From a virus, in IMG/VR virus record IMGVR_UViG_3300030104_000102, positions 1-34,709 of that record: a stretch of 34,709 bases of DNA, one strand, 5' to 3'. The notes below the pieces were generated by a model that did not search any database, was not told the origin of the DNA, and saw nothing but the letters and a program-made list of their open reading frames with translations. The translations under genes were made by a program, and so were the position numbers. Position 1 is the first letter of the stretch; every line of letters starts with the position of its first letter. Below, piece after piece: positions 25,632 to 32,887 of the stretch.

Positions 25632-26084
25632 TTACACCTCATACCAATCTTTACCCTCAAACAACAGAGACTCAGCTTCTCTTCTTCTTATTAACCCTTT
25701 TAAAACTTCACCACCAGCTTTGTTCCATCTTCTCATTTGTGCAGGAACTTCACTGTATTTTCCCTCATTGAGAACTTTTAACATAGTTGACTCTCCAAGA
25801 TTGGTTGGACCAAGATTATACACCCAACAAACTAAACCATCAAACTGACACTGAGTTAGCTCTACTTTGACCATGTCGTTTATATACCCTTCATATTCAG
25901 GCATCTCTTCTGCTAAAAGGTGTAAGGCTTCATCTTTATTAATTTTATCACCTTCTTTTACATCTTTAGTGTGTCCATAACCTATTGTCCAAACACCTAC
26001 AGAATCTTGATAAGCTTCTAGCTCACAACCTTCAAACTTTTTAATAAGAGCTAAACCTTCTTCAGATATCTTCATCTTAGTCAT
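25632..26084 (-). CDS. endolysin, GH24 T4-type lysozyme
   Basis: 150 residues with the T4 lysozyme catalytic triad spacing E-8-D-5-T: Glu18 in KKFEGCE, Asp27 in YQDSVGVW and Thr33 in TIGYGHT. WVYNLG and MRRWNKAGGEVLKGLIRRRE match the C-terminal lobe. It cleaves the glycan strands of peptidoglycan at the end of infection. No signal peptide or SAR anchor is seen, so export needs a holin, supplied by the gene overlapping it upstream (8 nt). A second in-frame Met at residue 4 could be the start. Confidence 0.95.
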   Translation of the reverse strand: MTKMKISEEGLALIKKFEGCELEAYQDSVGVWTIGYGHTKDVKEGDKINKDEALHLLAEEMPEYEGYINDMVKVELTQCQFDGLVCWVYNLGPTNLGESTMLKVLNEGKYSEVPAQMRRWNKAGGEVLKGLIRRREAESLLFEGKDWYEV

Positions 26085-26556
26085 TTTTGTCTGGTGAGTT
26101 AGATGCTCCGAAGTAAAAACTTATTATGGCTGATGCCAAACCTCCTAAGTACCCTAAAACTAAATTAATCAAAGCTTCTGAGTTTTGCTCTGGTGGTTGT
26201 ATAGTTACTAAAAATATGTACCCCATAAATCCACCTACTACAGCTATACCTATAATTCTGGCTGTCCAGTCTCTAGAAAAAGTTTGTCTAGCGTTTTGTG
26301 TATCTTGAACTTCTAGTTTAAACACATCCACCTCTAGCTCTTTCATTTTTAACTCAAACTCAGCCTCTGCCTTTTTAAGCTCTAGCATCTGTTCTGGAGT
26401 GGCGTTATCTATAGCTTTTTGTATTTCTTTAGGTTCATTCTTACAACCTAATACATCAGCTATCATATTAGCAGCCATCCCTCCCATCGGTCCACCGAGT
26501 GCTGTTCCTAGTGTTGGTGCTACTGATCCGACTAAATTTTTAAGTAATGCTTTCAT
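26077..26556 (-). CDS. holin, GTA/3TM-type
   Basis: 159 residues. An N-terminal glycine-rich hydrophobic segment (SVAPTLGTALGGPMGGMA), a charged helical middle (60-95), then two clear transmembrane helices at about 105-122 (IIGIAVVGGFMGYIFLVT) and 130-149 (LINLVLGYLGGLASAIISFY). The SRDWTARI before the first helix and FYFGASNSPDK after the second match the 3TM holin family found in gene-transfer agents and marine phages. It should form lesions in the inner membrane that release the endolysin encoded directly after it (8-nt overlap). A GAGGAGAGT Shine-Dalgarno lies upstream. Confidence 0.85.
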   Translation of the reverse strand: MKALLKNLVGSVAPTLGTALGGPMGGMAANMIADVLGCKNEPKEIQKAIDNATPEQMLELKKAEAEFELKMKELEVDVFKLEVQDTQNARQTFSRDWTARIIGIAVVGGFMGYIFLVTIQPPEQNSEALINLVLGYLGGLASAIISFYFGASNSPDKND

Positions 26557-26628
26557 ACTCTCCTCTCCGCCTTTATAAATTTTAGTAAGTTTAACTTAAT
26601 TCCACACATTTTTTTAGTATCTTGTTGA

Positions 26629-27750
26629 CTAACTACCTTGCTTAATTGTAATTGTATTAGATGAACCACCGTTTACTTTTATAACATTTTCTACACCATC
26701 TTGTAAAAGAACTAATGTGTAGGAACTAGATCCATCTAAATCTAATCGAAGTGATTGACCTACCGTTCTACGGACACTTATAAGCTGACCTGTTATTATA
26801 GTGGTTATCTGTGTATCTTTATCTTGACCTATATCTGTACCCGCTATAGTGATTCCTGTGGCAAGTTTGCTTAATTGATCCTCTTCTTCTTCGATGGCTA
26901 AAGCATCGATTATATTGAGTAAGTCTTCTAAAAAATTAACATCTAAGTAGTTTATATCGAGCTCTGTAAATTCTAGTTCTGATTCATTATTTAGAAAATC
27001 CTCAGCTAAAAAATCTATATCTAAATCATTAAAGTCTAAATAATCTGCTGTAGTTTGTTGTTGGTTACTTTCTTGTAAATCTTCTTTAATCTTTGGAGGA
27101 TTAACTATTAACATATTATCGATTAGTTCTAATGTTATGTCTAAAATAACAGGTTTAGTTGGTGCTTGTTCATATACTGTTGCTACAGTAGATTGATAAG
27201 GTTTATTAAGAACAACCATTCCCATGGCAGTTTCTACTGTTATTTCACCACTAGATATACCGTTCTCGTCTGGGAGCAATATGACAAGAGATCTACCCAG
27301 CTCGTCCACAGTGATTGTAAAATCCGTTCCCCTTATACCGATAGTTGCACTGTTTGTTCTTATTTTTATATTTTTCTTTTTTACTTTGTTTAATTTACCA
27401 GTAACAAATCTTGCAGTGCCTTTAGCAAAAGTTAAAGCCATTTTAGATTTATCAGGGTTAGGATCAAATACAAACTCATCTATTAACACTCTAGAGTTTT
27501 CTGTTAATCGTATCTGTGTCTCATCTATAAACGTAATACCCATACGTCCGTTAGCAGTTTCTACTTTGTCGTAACTAAGTATGCCGAAGTCTATTTCAGC
27601 ACCATATGGTTTATCCCTTACTACTTGGGCATTACCTCTCAGCTCACTTATAGAGCCTATATCAACAGCCTGTGCTTGTGCCTTGGTCGTTTTGAATAAC
27701 ACACACAGTTGAAGTGCTAGTGCCAGAACTAATAATCTTGAGCCAATCAT
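26629..27750 (-). CDS. secreted FecR-domain protein with curlin-like C-terminus
   Basis: 373 residues. A Sec signal peptide (MIGSRLLVLALALQLCVLF, cut near Ala28), then a FecR domain (about 30-160: SISELRGNAQV, TNSATIGIRGTDF, a hallmark motif of FecR-type periplasmic domains). Residues 236-280 are acidic with repeated LDxxFL/LDINYLDVNFL units. The last 35 residues contain LLQDGVENV (Gln350-x4-Asn355) and SSNTITIKQGS (Asn365-x5-Gln371), spacing used in curlin repeats. It follows the curlin-like gene and its signal peptide is coded in an 89-nt overlap with that gene. No Shine-Dalgarno is seen. A scaffold, nucleator or envelope anchor for the curli-like system is inferred; FecR is normally a signal transducer, but no sigma factor is here. 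Confidence 0.7.
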   Translation of the reverse strand: MIGSRLLVLALALQLCVLFKTTKAQAQAVDIGSISELRGNAQVVRDKPYGAEIDFGILSYDKVETANGRMGITFIDETQIRLTENSRVLIDEFVFDPNPDKSKMALTFAKGTARFVTGKLNKVKKKNIKIRTNSATIGIRGTDFTITVDELGRSLVILLPDENGISSGEITVETAMGMVVLNKPYQSTVATVYEQAPTKPVILDITLELIDNMLIVNPPKIKEDLQESNQQQTTADYLDFNDLDIDFLAEDFLNNESELEFTELDINYLDVNFLEDLLNIIDALAIEEEEDQLSKLATGITIAGTDIGQDKDTQITTIITGQLISVRRTVGQSLRLDLDGSSSYTLVLLQDGVENVIKVNGGSSNTITIKQGS

Positions 27751-28375
27751 TGTCTAAAGTGCTTTGTTGTTGAATATTGAATGTTCTATTGCTGCCTGTA
27801 TGGTCTAACCAAAAGTAACCACCAGCATAACCATCTCCATCATAAGTTACAGTATTATCAGAACCGTCTATATCCATATAATTAGTAGCACTATCTATAT
27901 CTATAGCTGATGTAATACTATTACTAGAACCATTAATTATCCAATCTAAGTCTAGTGTACTAGCTAAAGCAGTGGTGGCTTGATTTAAGGTAAAAGTGTT
28001 ACTATTGCCAGTAACGTCAACATTCACATTAGACGAGTCAGCACCGTATGTGTTTGTCTTATCTGTGTTCATGTTAAAAGTATTGCTGTTACCATCAAAC
28101 TCAAAAAAGCCAGTGTACGAATCTGAGACTATGTCGCCTAAGAATTTATTTGTGTCACCGATCTGATTTATGTCTAATGTTAACCCTGTACCGATTAAAT
28201 TTAAATCTGTCATAGTGCCTGCTACTGCATCAGCACCCCCTATAATATTGCCAGAACCAAGTTGTTCTAAATCTATGTTTGAATTAGAAGCACCTGAACT
28301 TTGATCAATAAAGATTTCATTATCTGCTGCATAAATCGGTAAACAGATAATAAATAAAAATAGATATTTTCTCAT
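27662..28375 (-). CDS. secreted curlin-like (CsgA/CsgB-type) protein
   Basis: 237 residues from the ATG at 28373-28375, preceded by a perfect GGAGG; a longer frame opens at a TTG that lies within the preceding gene. A short signal peptide (MRKYLFLFIICLPIYA) should be cut after Ala16 or 17. The mature part is rich in Asn, Ser, Thr, Gly and Asp. It has the curlin hallmark Q-x-G-x-x-N twice (QLGSGN 38-43; QIGDTN 71-76) and repeats of G-N-S-N-T-F strands about every 20-25 residues (95-100, 123-128, 149-153, 171-175, 194-199), predicting a beta-solenoid amyloid-type fold. It ends TVCVIQNDQGTSTGC. It is the likely export substrate of the CsgG/CsgF pair. The repeats are more diverged than in E. coli CsgA. 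Confidence 0.7.
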   Translation of the reverse strand: MRKYLFLFIICLPIYAADNEIFIDQSSGASNSNIDLEQLGSGNIIGGADAVAGTMTDLNLIGTGLTLDINQIGDTNKFLGDIVSDSYTGFFEFDGNSNTFNMNTDKTNTYGADSSNVNVDVTGNSNTFTLNQATTALASTLDLDWIINGSSNSITSAIDIDSATNYMDIDGSDNTVTYDGDGYAGGYFWLDHTGSNRTFNIQQQSTLDNDWLKIISSGTSTSTVCVIQNDQGTSTGC

Positions 28376-29172
28376 TGTTTTAACCTCCAATATTCTTTAT
28401 CTACACCTTCCCGTATAGTTTCTAAAACTGCTGTTTCTATAGCTATCTGTAGAGCTACGCTCATCGGTTCGTTTCTTACGTTTCCGCCCTCCACTTCTAT
28501 GAGCTCTGTTCCTTGACTTACAAACCTAAAAACATCACTATCTAAAGAAGCTGATAAAACAGTTTTAGTTACTAACACTTCTGTTAAAACTCTTCCTGTA
28601 CTTACAGAAACAGTTCTTAAACTTATTGTAATTATATCCTCTCTGTATTGTTTGGAAAAACCTATACCCAAGTTTCTAGCCCCTGCTCCACCTGAGCCAA
28701 TGTTAGCTTGATAAGATAAAACACCCCCTGTCATAATCATGTCACCAAATTTAAGGGGTAAAAGCTTTTGATCTTCATCAAATGTTTCTCTCGTTGACCT
28801 TATTAGTTGTCGTTCTTTTGTTACTGACTCTAATGATACTCTTTCTACAACTTCAAAAAAGTTTGAGTGTTTTAATGCTCTAATTAAATATGCATGAGGT
28901 GCTTGCGTTATCGCTGTAGCAAAAGTTGCATATTTAGCATTAGATCTACGTTGTCCAGTTTGATCTTTAAAATCATTAGCATAAACTGATATGACAGGTT
29001 TCCTTGCTGGTTCTTCTACATTAGCTAAATCTGTGTATAGTTTTTCTACCGAAGCTGGTTGAATGTACTTTATTGGTGGTATATTGTTTTCTAGTGGATC
29101 AATCATGAGAGCACAACTAGAAAGTAAAACCACCGATAGGCACGATAACTTCTGTAATGTTGCCTTCTTCAT
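28372..29172 (-). CDS. csgG: CsgG, outer-membrane curli secretion pore lipoprotein
   Basis: 266 residues (E. coli CsgG 277). Lipoprotein signal with lipobox LSSC (Cys20). Strong blocks shared with E. coli CsgG: ISVYANDFKDQTGQ (61-74), IGSGGAGARNLGIGFSKQY (158-176), VSVSTGRVL, VFRFV (214-218) and NEPMSVALQIAIETAV (234-249). CsgG assembles as a 9-subunit, 36-strand beta-barrel through which curlin subunits cross the outer membrane. At the constriction loop the E. coli Tyr51/Asn55/Phe56 line up with a region YATF (81-84): the Phe is kept, Asn becomes Thr, and Tyr is shifted or lost. It overlaps CsgF by 56 nt and the curlin gene by 4 nt (ATGA). A GAGGAGG site lies about 18 nt upstream, unusually far. 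Confidence 0.93.
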   Translation of the reverse strand: MKKATLQKLSCLSVVLLSSCALMIDPLENNIPPIKYIQPASVEKLYTDLANVEEPARKPVISVYANDFKDQTGQRRSNAKYATFATAITQAPHAYLIRALKHSNFFEVVERVSLESVTKERQLIRSTRETFDEDQKLLPLKFGDMIMTGGVLSYQANIGSGGAGARNLGIGFSKQYREDIITISLRTVSVSTGRVLTEVLVTKTVLSASLDSDVFRFVSQGTELIEVEGGNVRNEPMSVALQIAIETAVLETIREGVDKEYWRLKQ

Positions 29173-29593
29173 CAGTGATAGTAACTTTAACCTCCTCGTC
29201 TGTTATTTCATATTCTATGGTGTTACCGTCCAGTTCCATAGAACCGCTCTTTTGTTGGTCTTCACCGAACAAAGCTGACTCTACTTGTCTAGCTATGTTT
29301 GCATAGATTCTAGAAGTAAGATTGCGCATAAAACGAGCTTCTACAGTATTATTTTCTTCTCTTTCTATTTGGTCTTGTAATGCTTCTATTTCTTCTTTCA
29401 AAGCCTTTTTACGATTAGTCTCTTGATTTTCTATAGTTAAGTAGTGACTAGACGTACCTATACCGCTAAAAGACGGATTTTTAAATTCATGCACCATCTC
29501 GTCTGATTGTATGTGGTTTGTGAACAAAACTAATGCAGTCACTATGAGCATAGAAGAAATAAGCAGAAGTTCATTAGGTGTTTTAGGATCCAT
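29117..29593 (-). CDS. csgF: CsgF-like curli assembly factor
   Basis: 158 residues from the ATG at 29591-29593 with AGAGGA 7 nt upstream (a TTG one codon earlier is rejected). An N-terminal hydrophobic segment (about 9-26) serves as signal or anchor. Then VHEFKNPSFSGIGTSSHYL (34-52) matches the CsgF mature N-terminus, FQFRNPNFGG in E. coli, which plugs into the CsgG barrel to form a second constriction. LTSRIYANIARQVES (92-106) and IEYEITDEEVKVTITDEEG (126-144) match its helix and beta C-terminal parts. A charged coiled coil (61-82) replaces the usual linker. CsgF couples CsgG to the curlin nucleator at the cell surface. The 56-nt overlap with csgG suggests strict co-expression. Stop/start overlap TGATG with the upstream holin-like gene. 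Confidence 0.85.
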   Translation of the reverse strand: MDPKTPNELLLISSMLIVTALVLFTNHIQSDEMVHEFKNPSFSGIGTSSHYLTIENQETNRKKALKEEIEALQDQIEREENNTVEARFMRNLTSRIYANIARQVESALFGEDQQKSGSMELDGNTIEYEITDEEVKVTITDEEGNITEVIVPIGGFTF

Positions 29594-29943
29594 CAATCTT
29601 TCCTCTGATCGTCACGATCAGCTTTGGCTATTTTATTACTATCTATTAACTGTGGTACACCTAAGATAGTTTTGATAAGAGTATCTTGACGTATGATTTC
29701 ATTATCTAAAGATCTAACTCTGTCTATAAGAGCTACTAATATACCGTGTTGTGAATCTAATTTTGTACCAAGCCTTTGTTCCATCTGTTCTATTTGATCA
29801 GCAACTTTATCATCTAGCACATCTACTTTAGTTTCCATGCCATCTATAATTCTATTTATAAGTTTCCATATAAAGAAACCTAACCCTAGTGCTGCTGCGA
29901 TTGGAAAGCCTACCTCGTTAATAAAGGTGACTGCTTGATCCAT
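29593..29943 (-). CDS. small membrane/coiled-coil protein, holin-like (BhlA type?)
   Basis: 116 residues: an N-terminal hydrophobic helix (about 8-30: EVGFPIAAALGLGFFIWKLI), then a long charged coiled coil (LDDKVADQIEQMEQRL, ALIDRVRSLDNEIIRQD). One membrane helix plus a coiled coil is the layout of BhlA/UviB-type phage holins. It is the gene immediately before csgF, so a membrane protein of the lysis or export module is likely. It might alternatively be a spanin-like inner component, but no lipoprotein partner is visible except CsgG. Start and stop both overlap neighbours (TAATG, TGATG). Confidence 0.6.
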   Translation of the reverse strand: MDQAVTFINEVGFPIAAALGLGFFIWKLINRIIDGMETKVDVLDDKVADQIEQMEQRLGTKLDSQHGILVALIDRVRSLDNEIIRQDTLIKTILGVPQLIDSNKIAKADRDDQRKD

Positions 29944-30107
29944 TACTTACCTTTTTTCTTTTTCTTTACTCTTTTTGTAGTGTAAGCTTCGTTAACATTA
30001 GGTGTAGATTTATCGTCTGCTACAAACTGACCTTCTTCATCTCTGGCTCTGACTTTAACTTTTTTTGTTCCCGTTACTTTATCTACTATTCTGCTCCATA
30101 GTCCCAT
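29943..30107 (-). CDS. 54-residue lysine-rich protein, unknown
   Basis: A short gene with ATG at 30105-30107 overlapping the previous stop (TAATG) and stop TAA at 29943-29945 overlapping the next ATG (TAATG). The protein begins MGLWSRIVDKVTGTKK and ends in a basic tail (KRVKKKKKGK), with a central acidic patch (RDEEGQFVADDKS). Tight coupling on both sides makes it a real gene. The ending is like a DNA/RNA- or phospholipid-binding tail. No family recognised. Confidence 0.75.
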   Translation of the reverse strand: MGLWSRIVDKVTGTKKVKVRARDEEGQFVADDKSTPNVNEAYTTKRVKKKKKGK

Positions 30108-30301
30108 TACTTTTCTCCTATCTTCTTAGTAATTGATTCTACTTGGGCTTCTTCTTGAGAATCTTCTGCCAAATTCTTAATCTGTTCCATAGTTTGTTTT
30201 CTAACCGCAGCTATGGCTTCTATTTCAGCACCTTTCCAAGCACCTCTCTCTGTTGCTACGTCTAATATTTGTAACACGTTTACGAAGTATTGTTGTTCCA
30301 T
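30107..30301 (-). CDS. small helical phage protein, unknown
   Basis: 64 residues, wholly helical in appearance: MEQQYFVNVLQILDVATERG, AWKGAEIEAIAAVRK, then a charged end (SITKKIGEK). The 'xGAWKGxE' turn is a pattern I associate with small proteins of marine podoviruses near the tail fibre. It lies 4 nt after the DUF7936-like gene and overlaps the lysine-rich gene by a shared TAATG. Function unknown. Confidence 0.7.
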   Translation of the reverse strand: MEQQYFVNVLQILDVATERGAWKGAEIEAIAAVRKQTMEQIKNLAEDSQEEAQVESITKKIGEK

Positions 30302-30305
30302 ATTT

Positions 30306-30650
30306 TTATCCTAATGTTTTCTTGACTGATGTTGGTGTAACTTTTTCTGTTATTTGTGCACTTAATTGAGACTTAATTTCTGTAACTCTATCTGCTCCTA
30401 AAGCAGCCTCTACCCAACCTTGTACTTTAGCAGCATCAAGACTCGACCAGTTGGTAAAAGATGATAAATCAGAAGTATCTAAACCTTGACTTCCGTAGCT
30501 TGTAGCTGTCCAGTTGTTACCATCTGAGTCTTTGTTAGTGTCATCAGTTGCTGTTAGTCTCCAATGTACGTTATGCACTACATTAGATTTACCGCTTTTA
30601 GTAGGGTATACATCACATTCAGAAACATCCCAAGTATAATTTATTGCCAT
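30306..30650 (-). CDS. conserved tail-fibre-adjacent protein (DUF7936-like)
   Basis: 114 residues. The start MAINYTWDVSECDVYPTKSG, the middle VVHNVHWRLTATDDTNKDSD and the end ITEKVTPTSVKKTLG match a small family frequent next to tail fibres in marine phages. Repeated Trp and Tyr in beta-type strands suggest a compact carbohydrate-binding or fibre-capping domain. It follows the S74 fibre gene after 4 nt. Role unknown; a virion or chaperone protein is likely. Confidence 0.65.
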   Translation of the reverse strand: MAINYTWDVSECDVYPTKSGKSNVVHNVHWRLTATDDTNKDSDGNNWTATSYGSQGLDTSDLSSFTNWSSLDAAKVQGWVEAALGADRVTEIKSQLSAQITEKVTPTSVKKTLG

Positions 30651-30654
30651 AATT

Positions 30655-32871
30655 TTATCCTTCTAATGTTGTTATTCTCGCTTCCATTTCTTGTATTGTT
30701 TTTACAAGAAGGGGCACTAATTTACTGTGGTCTATTTGTTGATAATTTGGTTGTCCTTCAACTGCTAAACTATTTTCTGCTGCCTCTTCTGCTGTATATA
30801 CTGCATCTTTTTCACCTGAAACTGCTTGAGGAACTATACTTGATACTTCATGTGCTAGAAATCCTTGTACTGTAGTGCTTGCATCAGCTTTAAAATTAAA
30901 TTTAGAAGGCTTTAGCTGTTTAAGTAAAGTTGTACCATCCCAATCTGTAACCACATTTTCTTTTAATCTGTAGTCTGATGAAGTGTTATAAACTGTTGCG
31001 CTTCCGTTTGTTTGGATTGTTCCTACTGTTCCATTTGGATTTAAAAAACTTCTATGGGTTTGTGCATTAGTAGCAGCACGACCACTAGAAGATTGTCCGT
31101 TAATATCAATAAAGTGTCCGTTGTGACTTCCTGGCGAAAAAGATGATCCATCTGCTGAAAAATTTGTCCTACCCGCTACAAACGATGATACTCCAGCGTC
31201 GTCAATTTCAAATTTTCTTGACGGACCACCCGAAGAAGAAGTTCCAAAAATAATATGTTTTCCTGTTGCAGCAGCCATAACTATATCGCCTGTTGCAGAA
31301 CCAGTTACGTGAAAATTAGTTCCTCCAGCTATACCGATTCCAGCAGTATTACCAAAAGACGCAGTAGAACCACCCATAAAATGAACTGCATTAGTGCTTG
31401 CTTGTATTATATCTGCACTAACCGCAACGTTACCTGTTACATCTAATTTTTGTGTAGGACTCGTATTTCCTATGCCTACGTTTCCAGAGGAATCAATACG
31501 CATTCTTTCACCGCTATTAGTTTCAAAAGCCATGCCAGAATCTTGTCTTACTATTGCATTTCCACCATTTAAATTAAAACCATTACCATTAGAACTATTT
31601 ACTTTTATTTCACCTGCTACTTCTAGTTTTACGTTAGGAGTCATTCCTATGCCTACGTTTCCAGAAGAATCAATACGCATTCTTTCTGTATTACTTGTAC
31701 CAAATGCCAGTGTGCCTGTGCTTGGAGTAAGCAAAGTAACTGCCGAAGCTGTTTTTATATTTAAATCTGCATCCACACCATTTGAAAACAAAGCAAGAGT
31801 GCCATCTGCCCCTACAACATGAAAAAGTTGTGCTGGAGCAGTTCCTATACCTACTCGGTCATTACCACCATCAACAAACAACATATTAGCGTTACCATTA
31901 GATTCAACACGAAAATCTAAGTCAACAGAATCTTCATTAAATACTGTTTCTGTTCCAAGAAGTGTCATTCTTTCTCTTTCAGTTCCAGCAACCATTGTCC
32001 TATGACTTAGTTTGATATCTTCTGTTCCATCTGAAGCATCTTGTATATTGCCTTGAATAAGTGCATAAGTTACTTTTTGGTCAGCATCATTTTCGCCCTG
32101 TATATATATCTGCGCTAAAACATCACTATCGGCTGGACTACTAGAGTTTCTATAAAGGACTAACCCTGGACCTTCGTTAGCATCTGCATCTGTAGATATT
32201 AAAGATAAAGCTATGCTGTTGTCATTAACAGTAATAGTTGCTCCATCAGAAGAAGTTATACTTCCATCTACTTGTAAGGTTGAAGCCATATCAACCGCAC
32301 CATCAATATCTACTACGTCTAGGTTAGTTGTGCCATCTACGTCTAAATCGCCATTAAAGTCGCCATTACCTGTAAGTGTTAAAGCTCCACCGATAGACAC
32401 ATCATCTGTAACTGTTAGGTCGTCTTGTACTTTTAAATCTACTGTAGAAAGACTAGCAAAAGCATCTACTACTGCTGCTCCTGAACCAGCACCATCTAAG
32501 TAAACTGCTTTGGTATCGCCAGCTGGTATGGTTATGTTAGCACCAGAACCTTGTGAGATAATTATGTTTTGAGAACCGCTTGTGCCGTTTTCAATAAATT
32601 GCATCCTACTTATAGTGTTAGGTGCAATAGTAATCGTACAAGCAGAGTCTAGTGTACCTGTATATTTAAGATACATAGCTCTACCAGGATCAGAAGCTCC
32701 ATCTGCTACTGTTGTGGTATGAGTATCTGCATTAGTAGTAATAGCTTCTGTTCCAAAGCTGAGTGCTTCTCCAATCAATTCCAGATTTGTATTTGTGCTC
32801 GTGCCCCAAGTTCCTGACTCGTCACCTGTTGCTATTTCTTTTAATCTAAGATCATTTACATAAGTTGCCAT
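30655..32871 (-). CDS. tail fibre/spike with C-terminal S74 self-cleaving chaperone
   Basis: 738 residues. The start (VNDLRLKEIATGDESGTWG) is a typical marine phage fibre opening that docks to the tail. A long beta-rich region follows with hints of a beta-helix (DLTVTDDVSIGGALTLTGNG; twice RMRIDSSGNVGIG). Residues 632-738 form a peptidase S74 intramolecular chaperone: SDYRLKENV with Ser632 and Lys637 as the catalytic pair, then QGFLAHEVSSIVPQAV and coiled-coil end (VKTIQEMEARITTLEG). The chaperone trimerises the fibre and cuts itself off before Ser632. This is the likely receptor-binding fibre. Paired 41-nt repeats in the gene mark the repeated strand unit. Confidence 0.9.
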   Translation of the reverse strand: MATYVNDLRLKEIATGDESGTWGTSTNTNLELIGEALSFGTEAITTNADTHTTTVADGASDPGRAMYLKYTGTLDSACTITIAPNTISRMQFIENGTSGSQNIIISQGSGANITIPAGDTKAVYLDGAGSGAAVVDAFASLSTVDLKVQDDLTVTDDVSIGGALTLTGNGDFNGDLDVDGTTNLDVVDIDGAVDMASTLQVDGSITSSDGATITVNDNSIALSLISTDADANEGPGLVLYRNSSSPADSDVLAQIYIQGENDADQKVTYALIQGNIQDASDGTEDIKLSHRTMVAGTERERMTLLGTETVFNEDSVDLDFRVESNGNANMLFVDGGNDRVGIGTAPAQLFHVVGADGTLALFSNGVDADLNIKTASAVTLLTPSTGTLAFGTSNTERMRIDSSGNVGIGMTPNVKLEVAGEIKVNSSNGNGFNLNGGNAIVRQDSGMAFETNSGERMRIDSSGNVGIGNTSPTQKLDVTGNVAVSADIIQASTNAVHFMGGSTASFGNTAGIGIAGGTNFHVTGSATGDIVMAAATGKHIIFGTSSSGGPSRKFEIDDAGVSSFVAGRTNFSADGSSFSPGSHNGHFIDINGQSSSGRAATNAQTHRSFLNPNGTVGTIQTNGSATVYNTSSDYRLKENVVTDWDGTTLLKQLKPSKFNFKADASTTVQGFLAHEVSSIVPQAVSGEKDAVYTAEEAAENSLAVEGQPNYQQIDHSKLVPLLVKTIQEMEARITTLEG
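31469..31686 (-). repeat. 41-nt direct repeat inside the tail fibre gene
   Basis: The 41-nt stretch at 31469-31509 (starting cctatgcctacgtttccaga) recurs at 31646-31686 with one mismatch (gagg vs gaag). Both encode the RMRIDSSGNVGIG strand unit, 177 nt (59 codons) apart, so recombination between them would keep the frame and add or remove 59 residues of the fibre. Confidence 0.8.
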
Positions 32872-32887
32872 ATTTGATTCCTATATT

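Noticed and set aside
28376-28390. TTG start giving a 5-residue longer curlin-like protein
   Set aside because: A perfect GGAGG lies within this stretch with the ATG at 28375 properly spaced, and the signal peptide begins at that ATG.
29063-29278. Plus-strand frame opposite the csgF/csgG overlap
   Set aside because: Antisense shadow; Cys- and Phe-rich translation without motif or Shine-Dalgarno.
29594-29596. TTG start one codon before csgF ATG
   Set aside because: The ATG at 29593 has an AGAGGA site at good spacing and a TGATG overlap with the previous stop.
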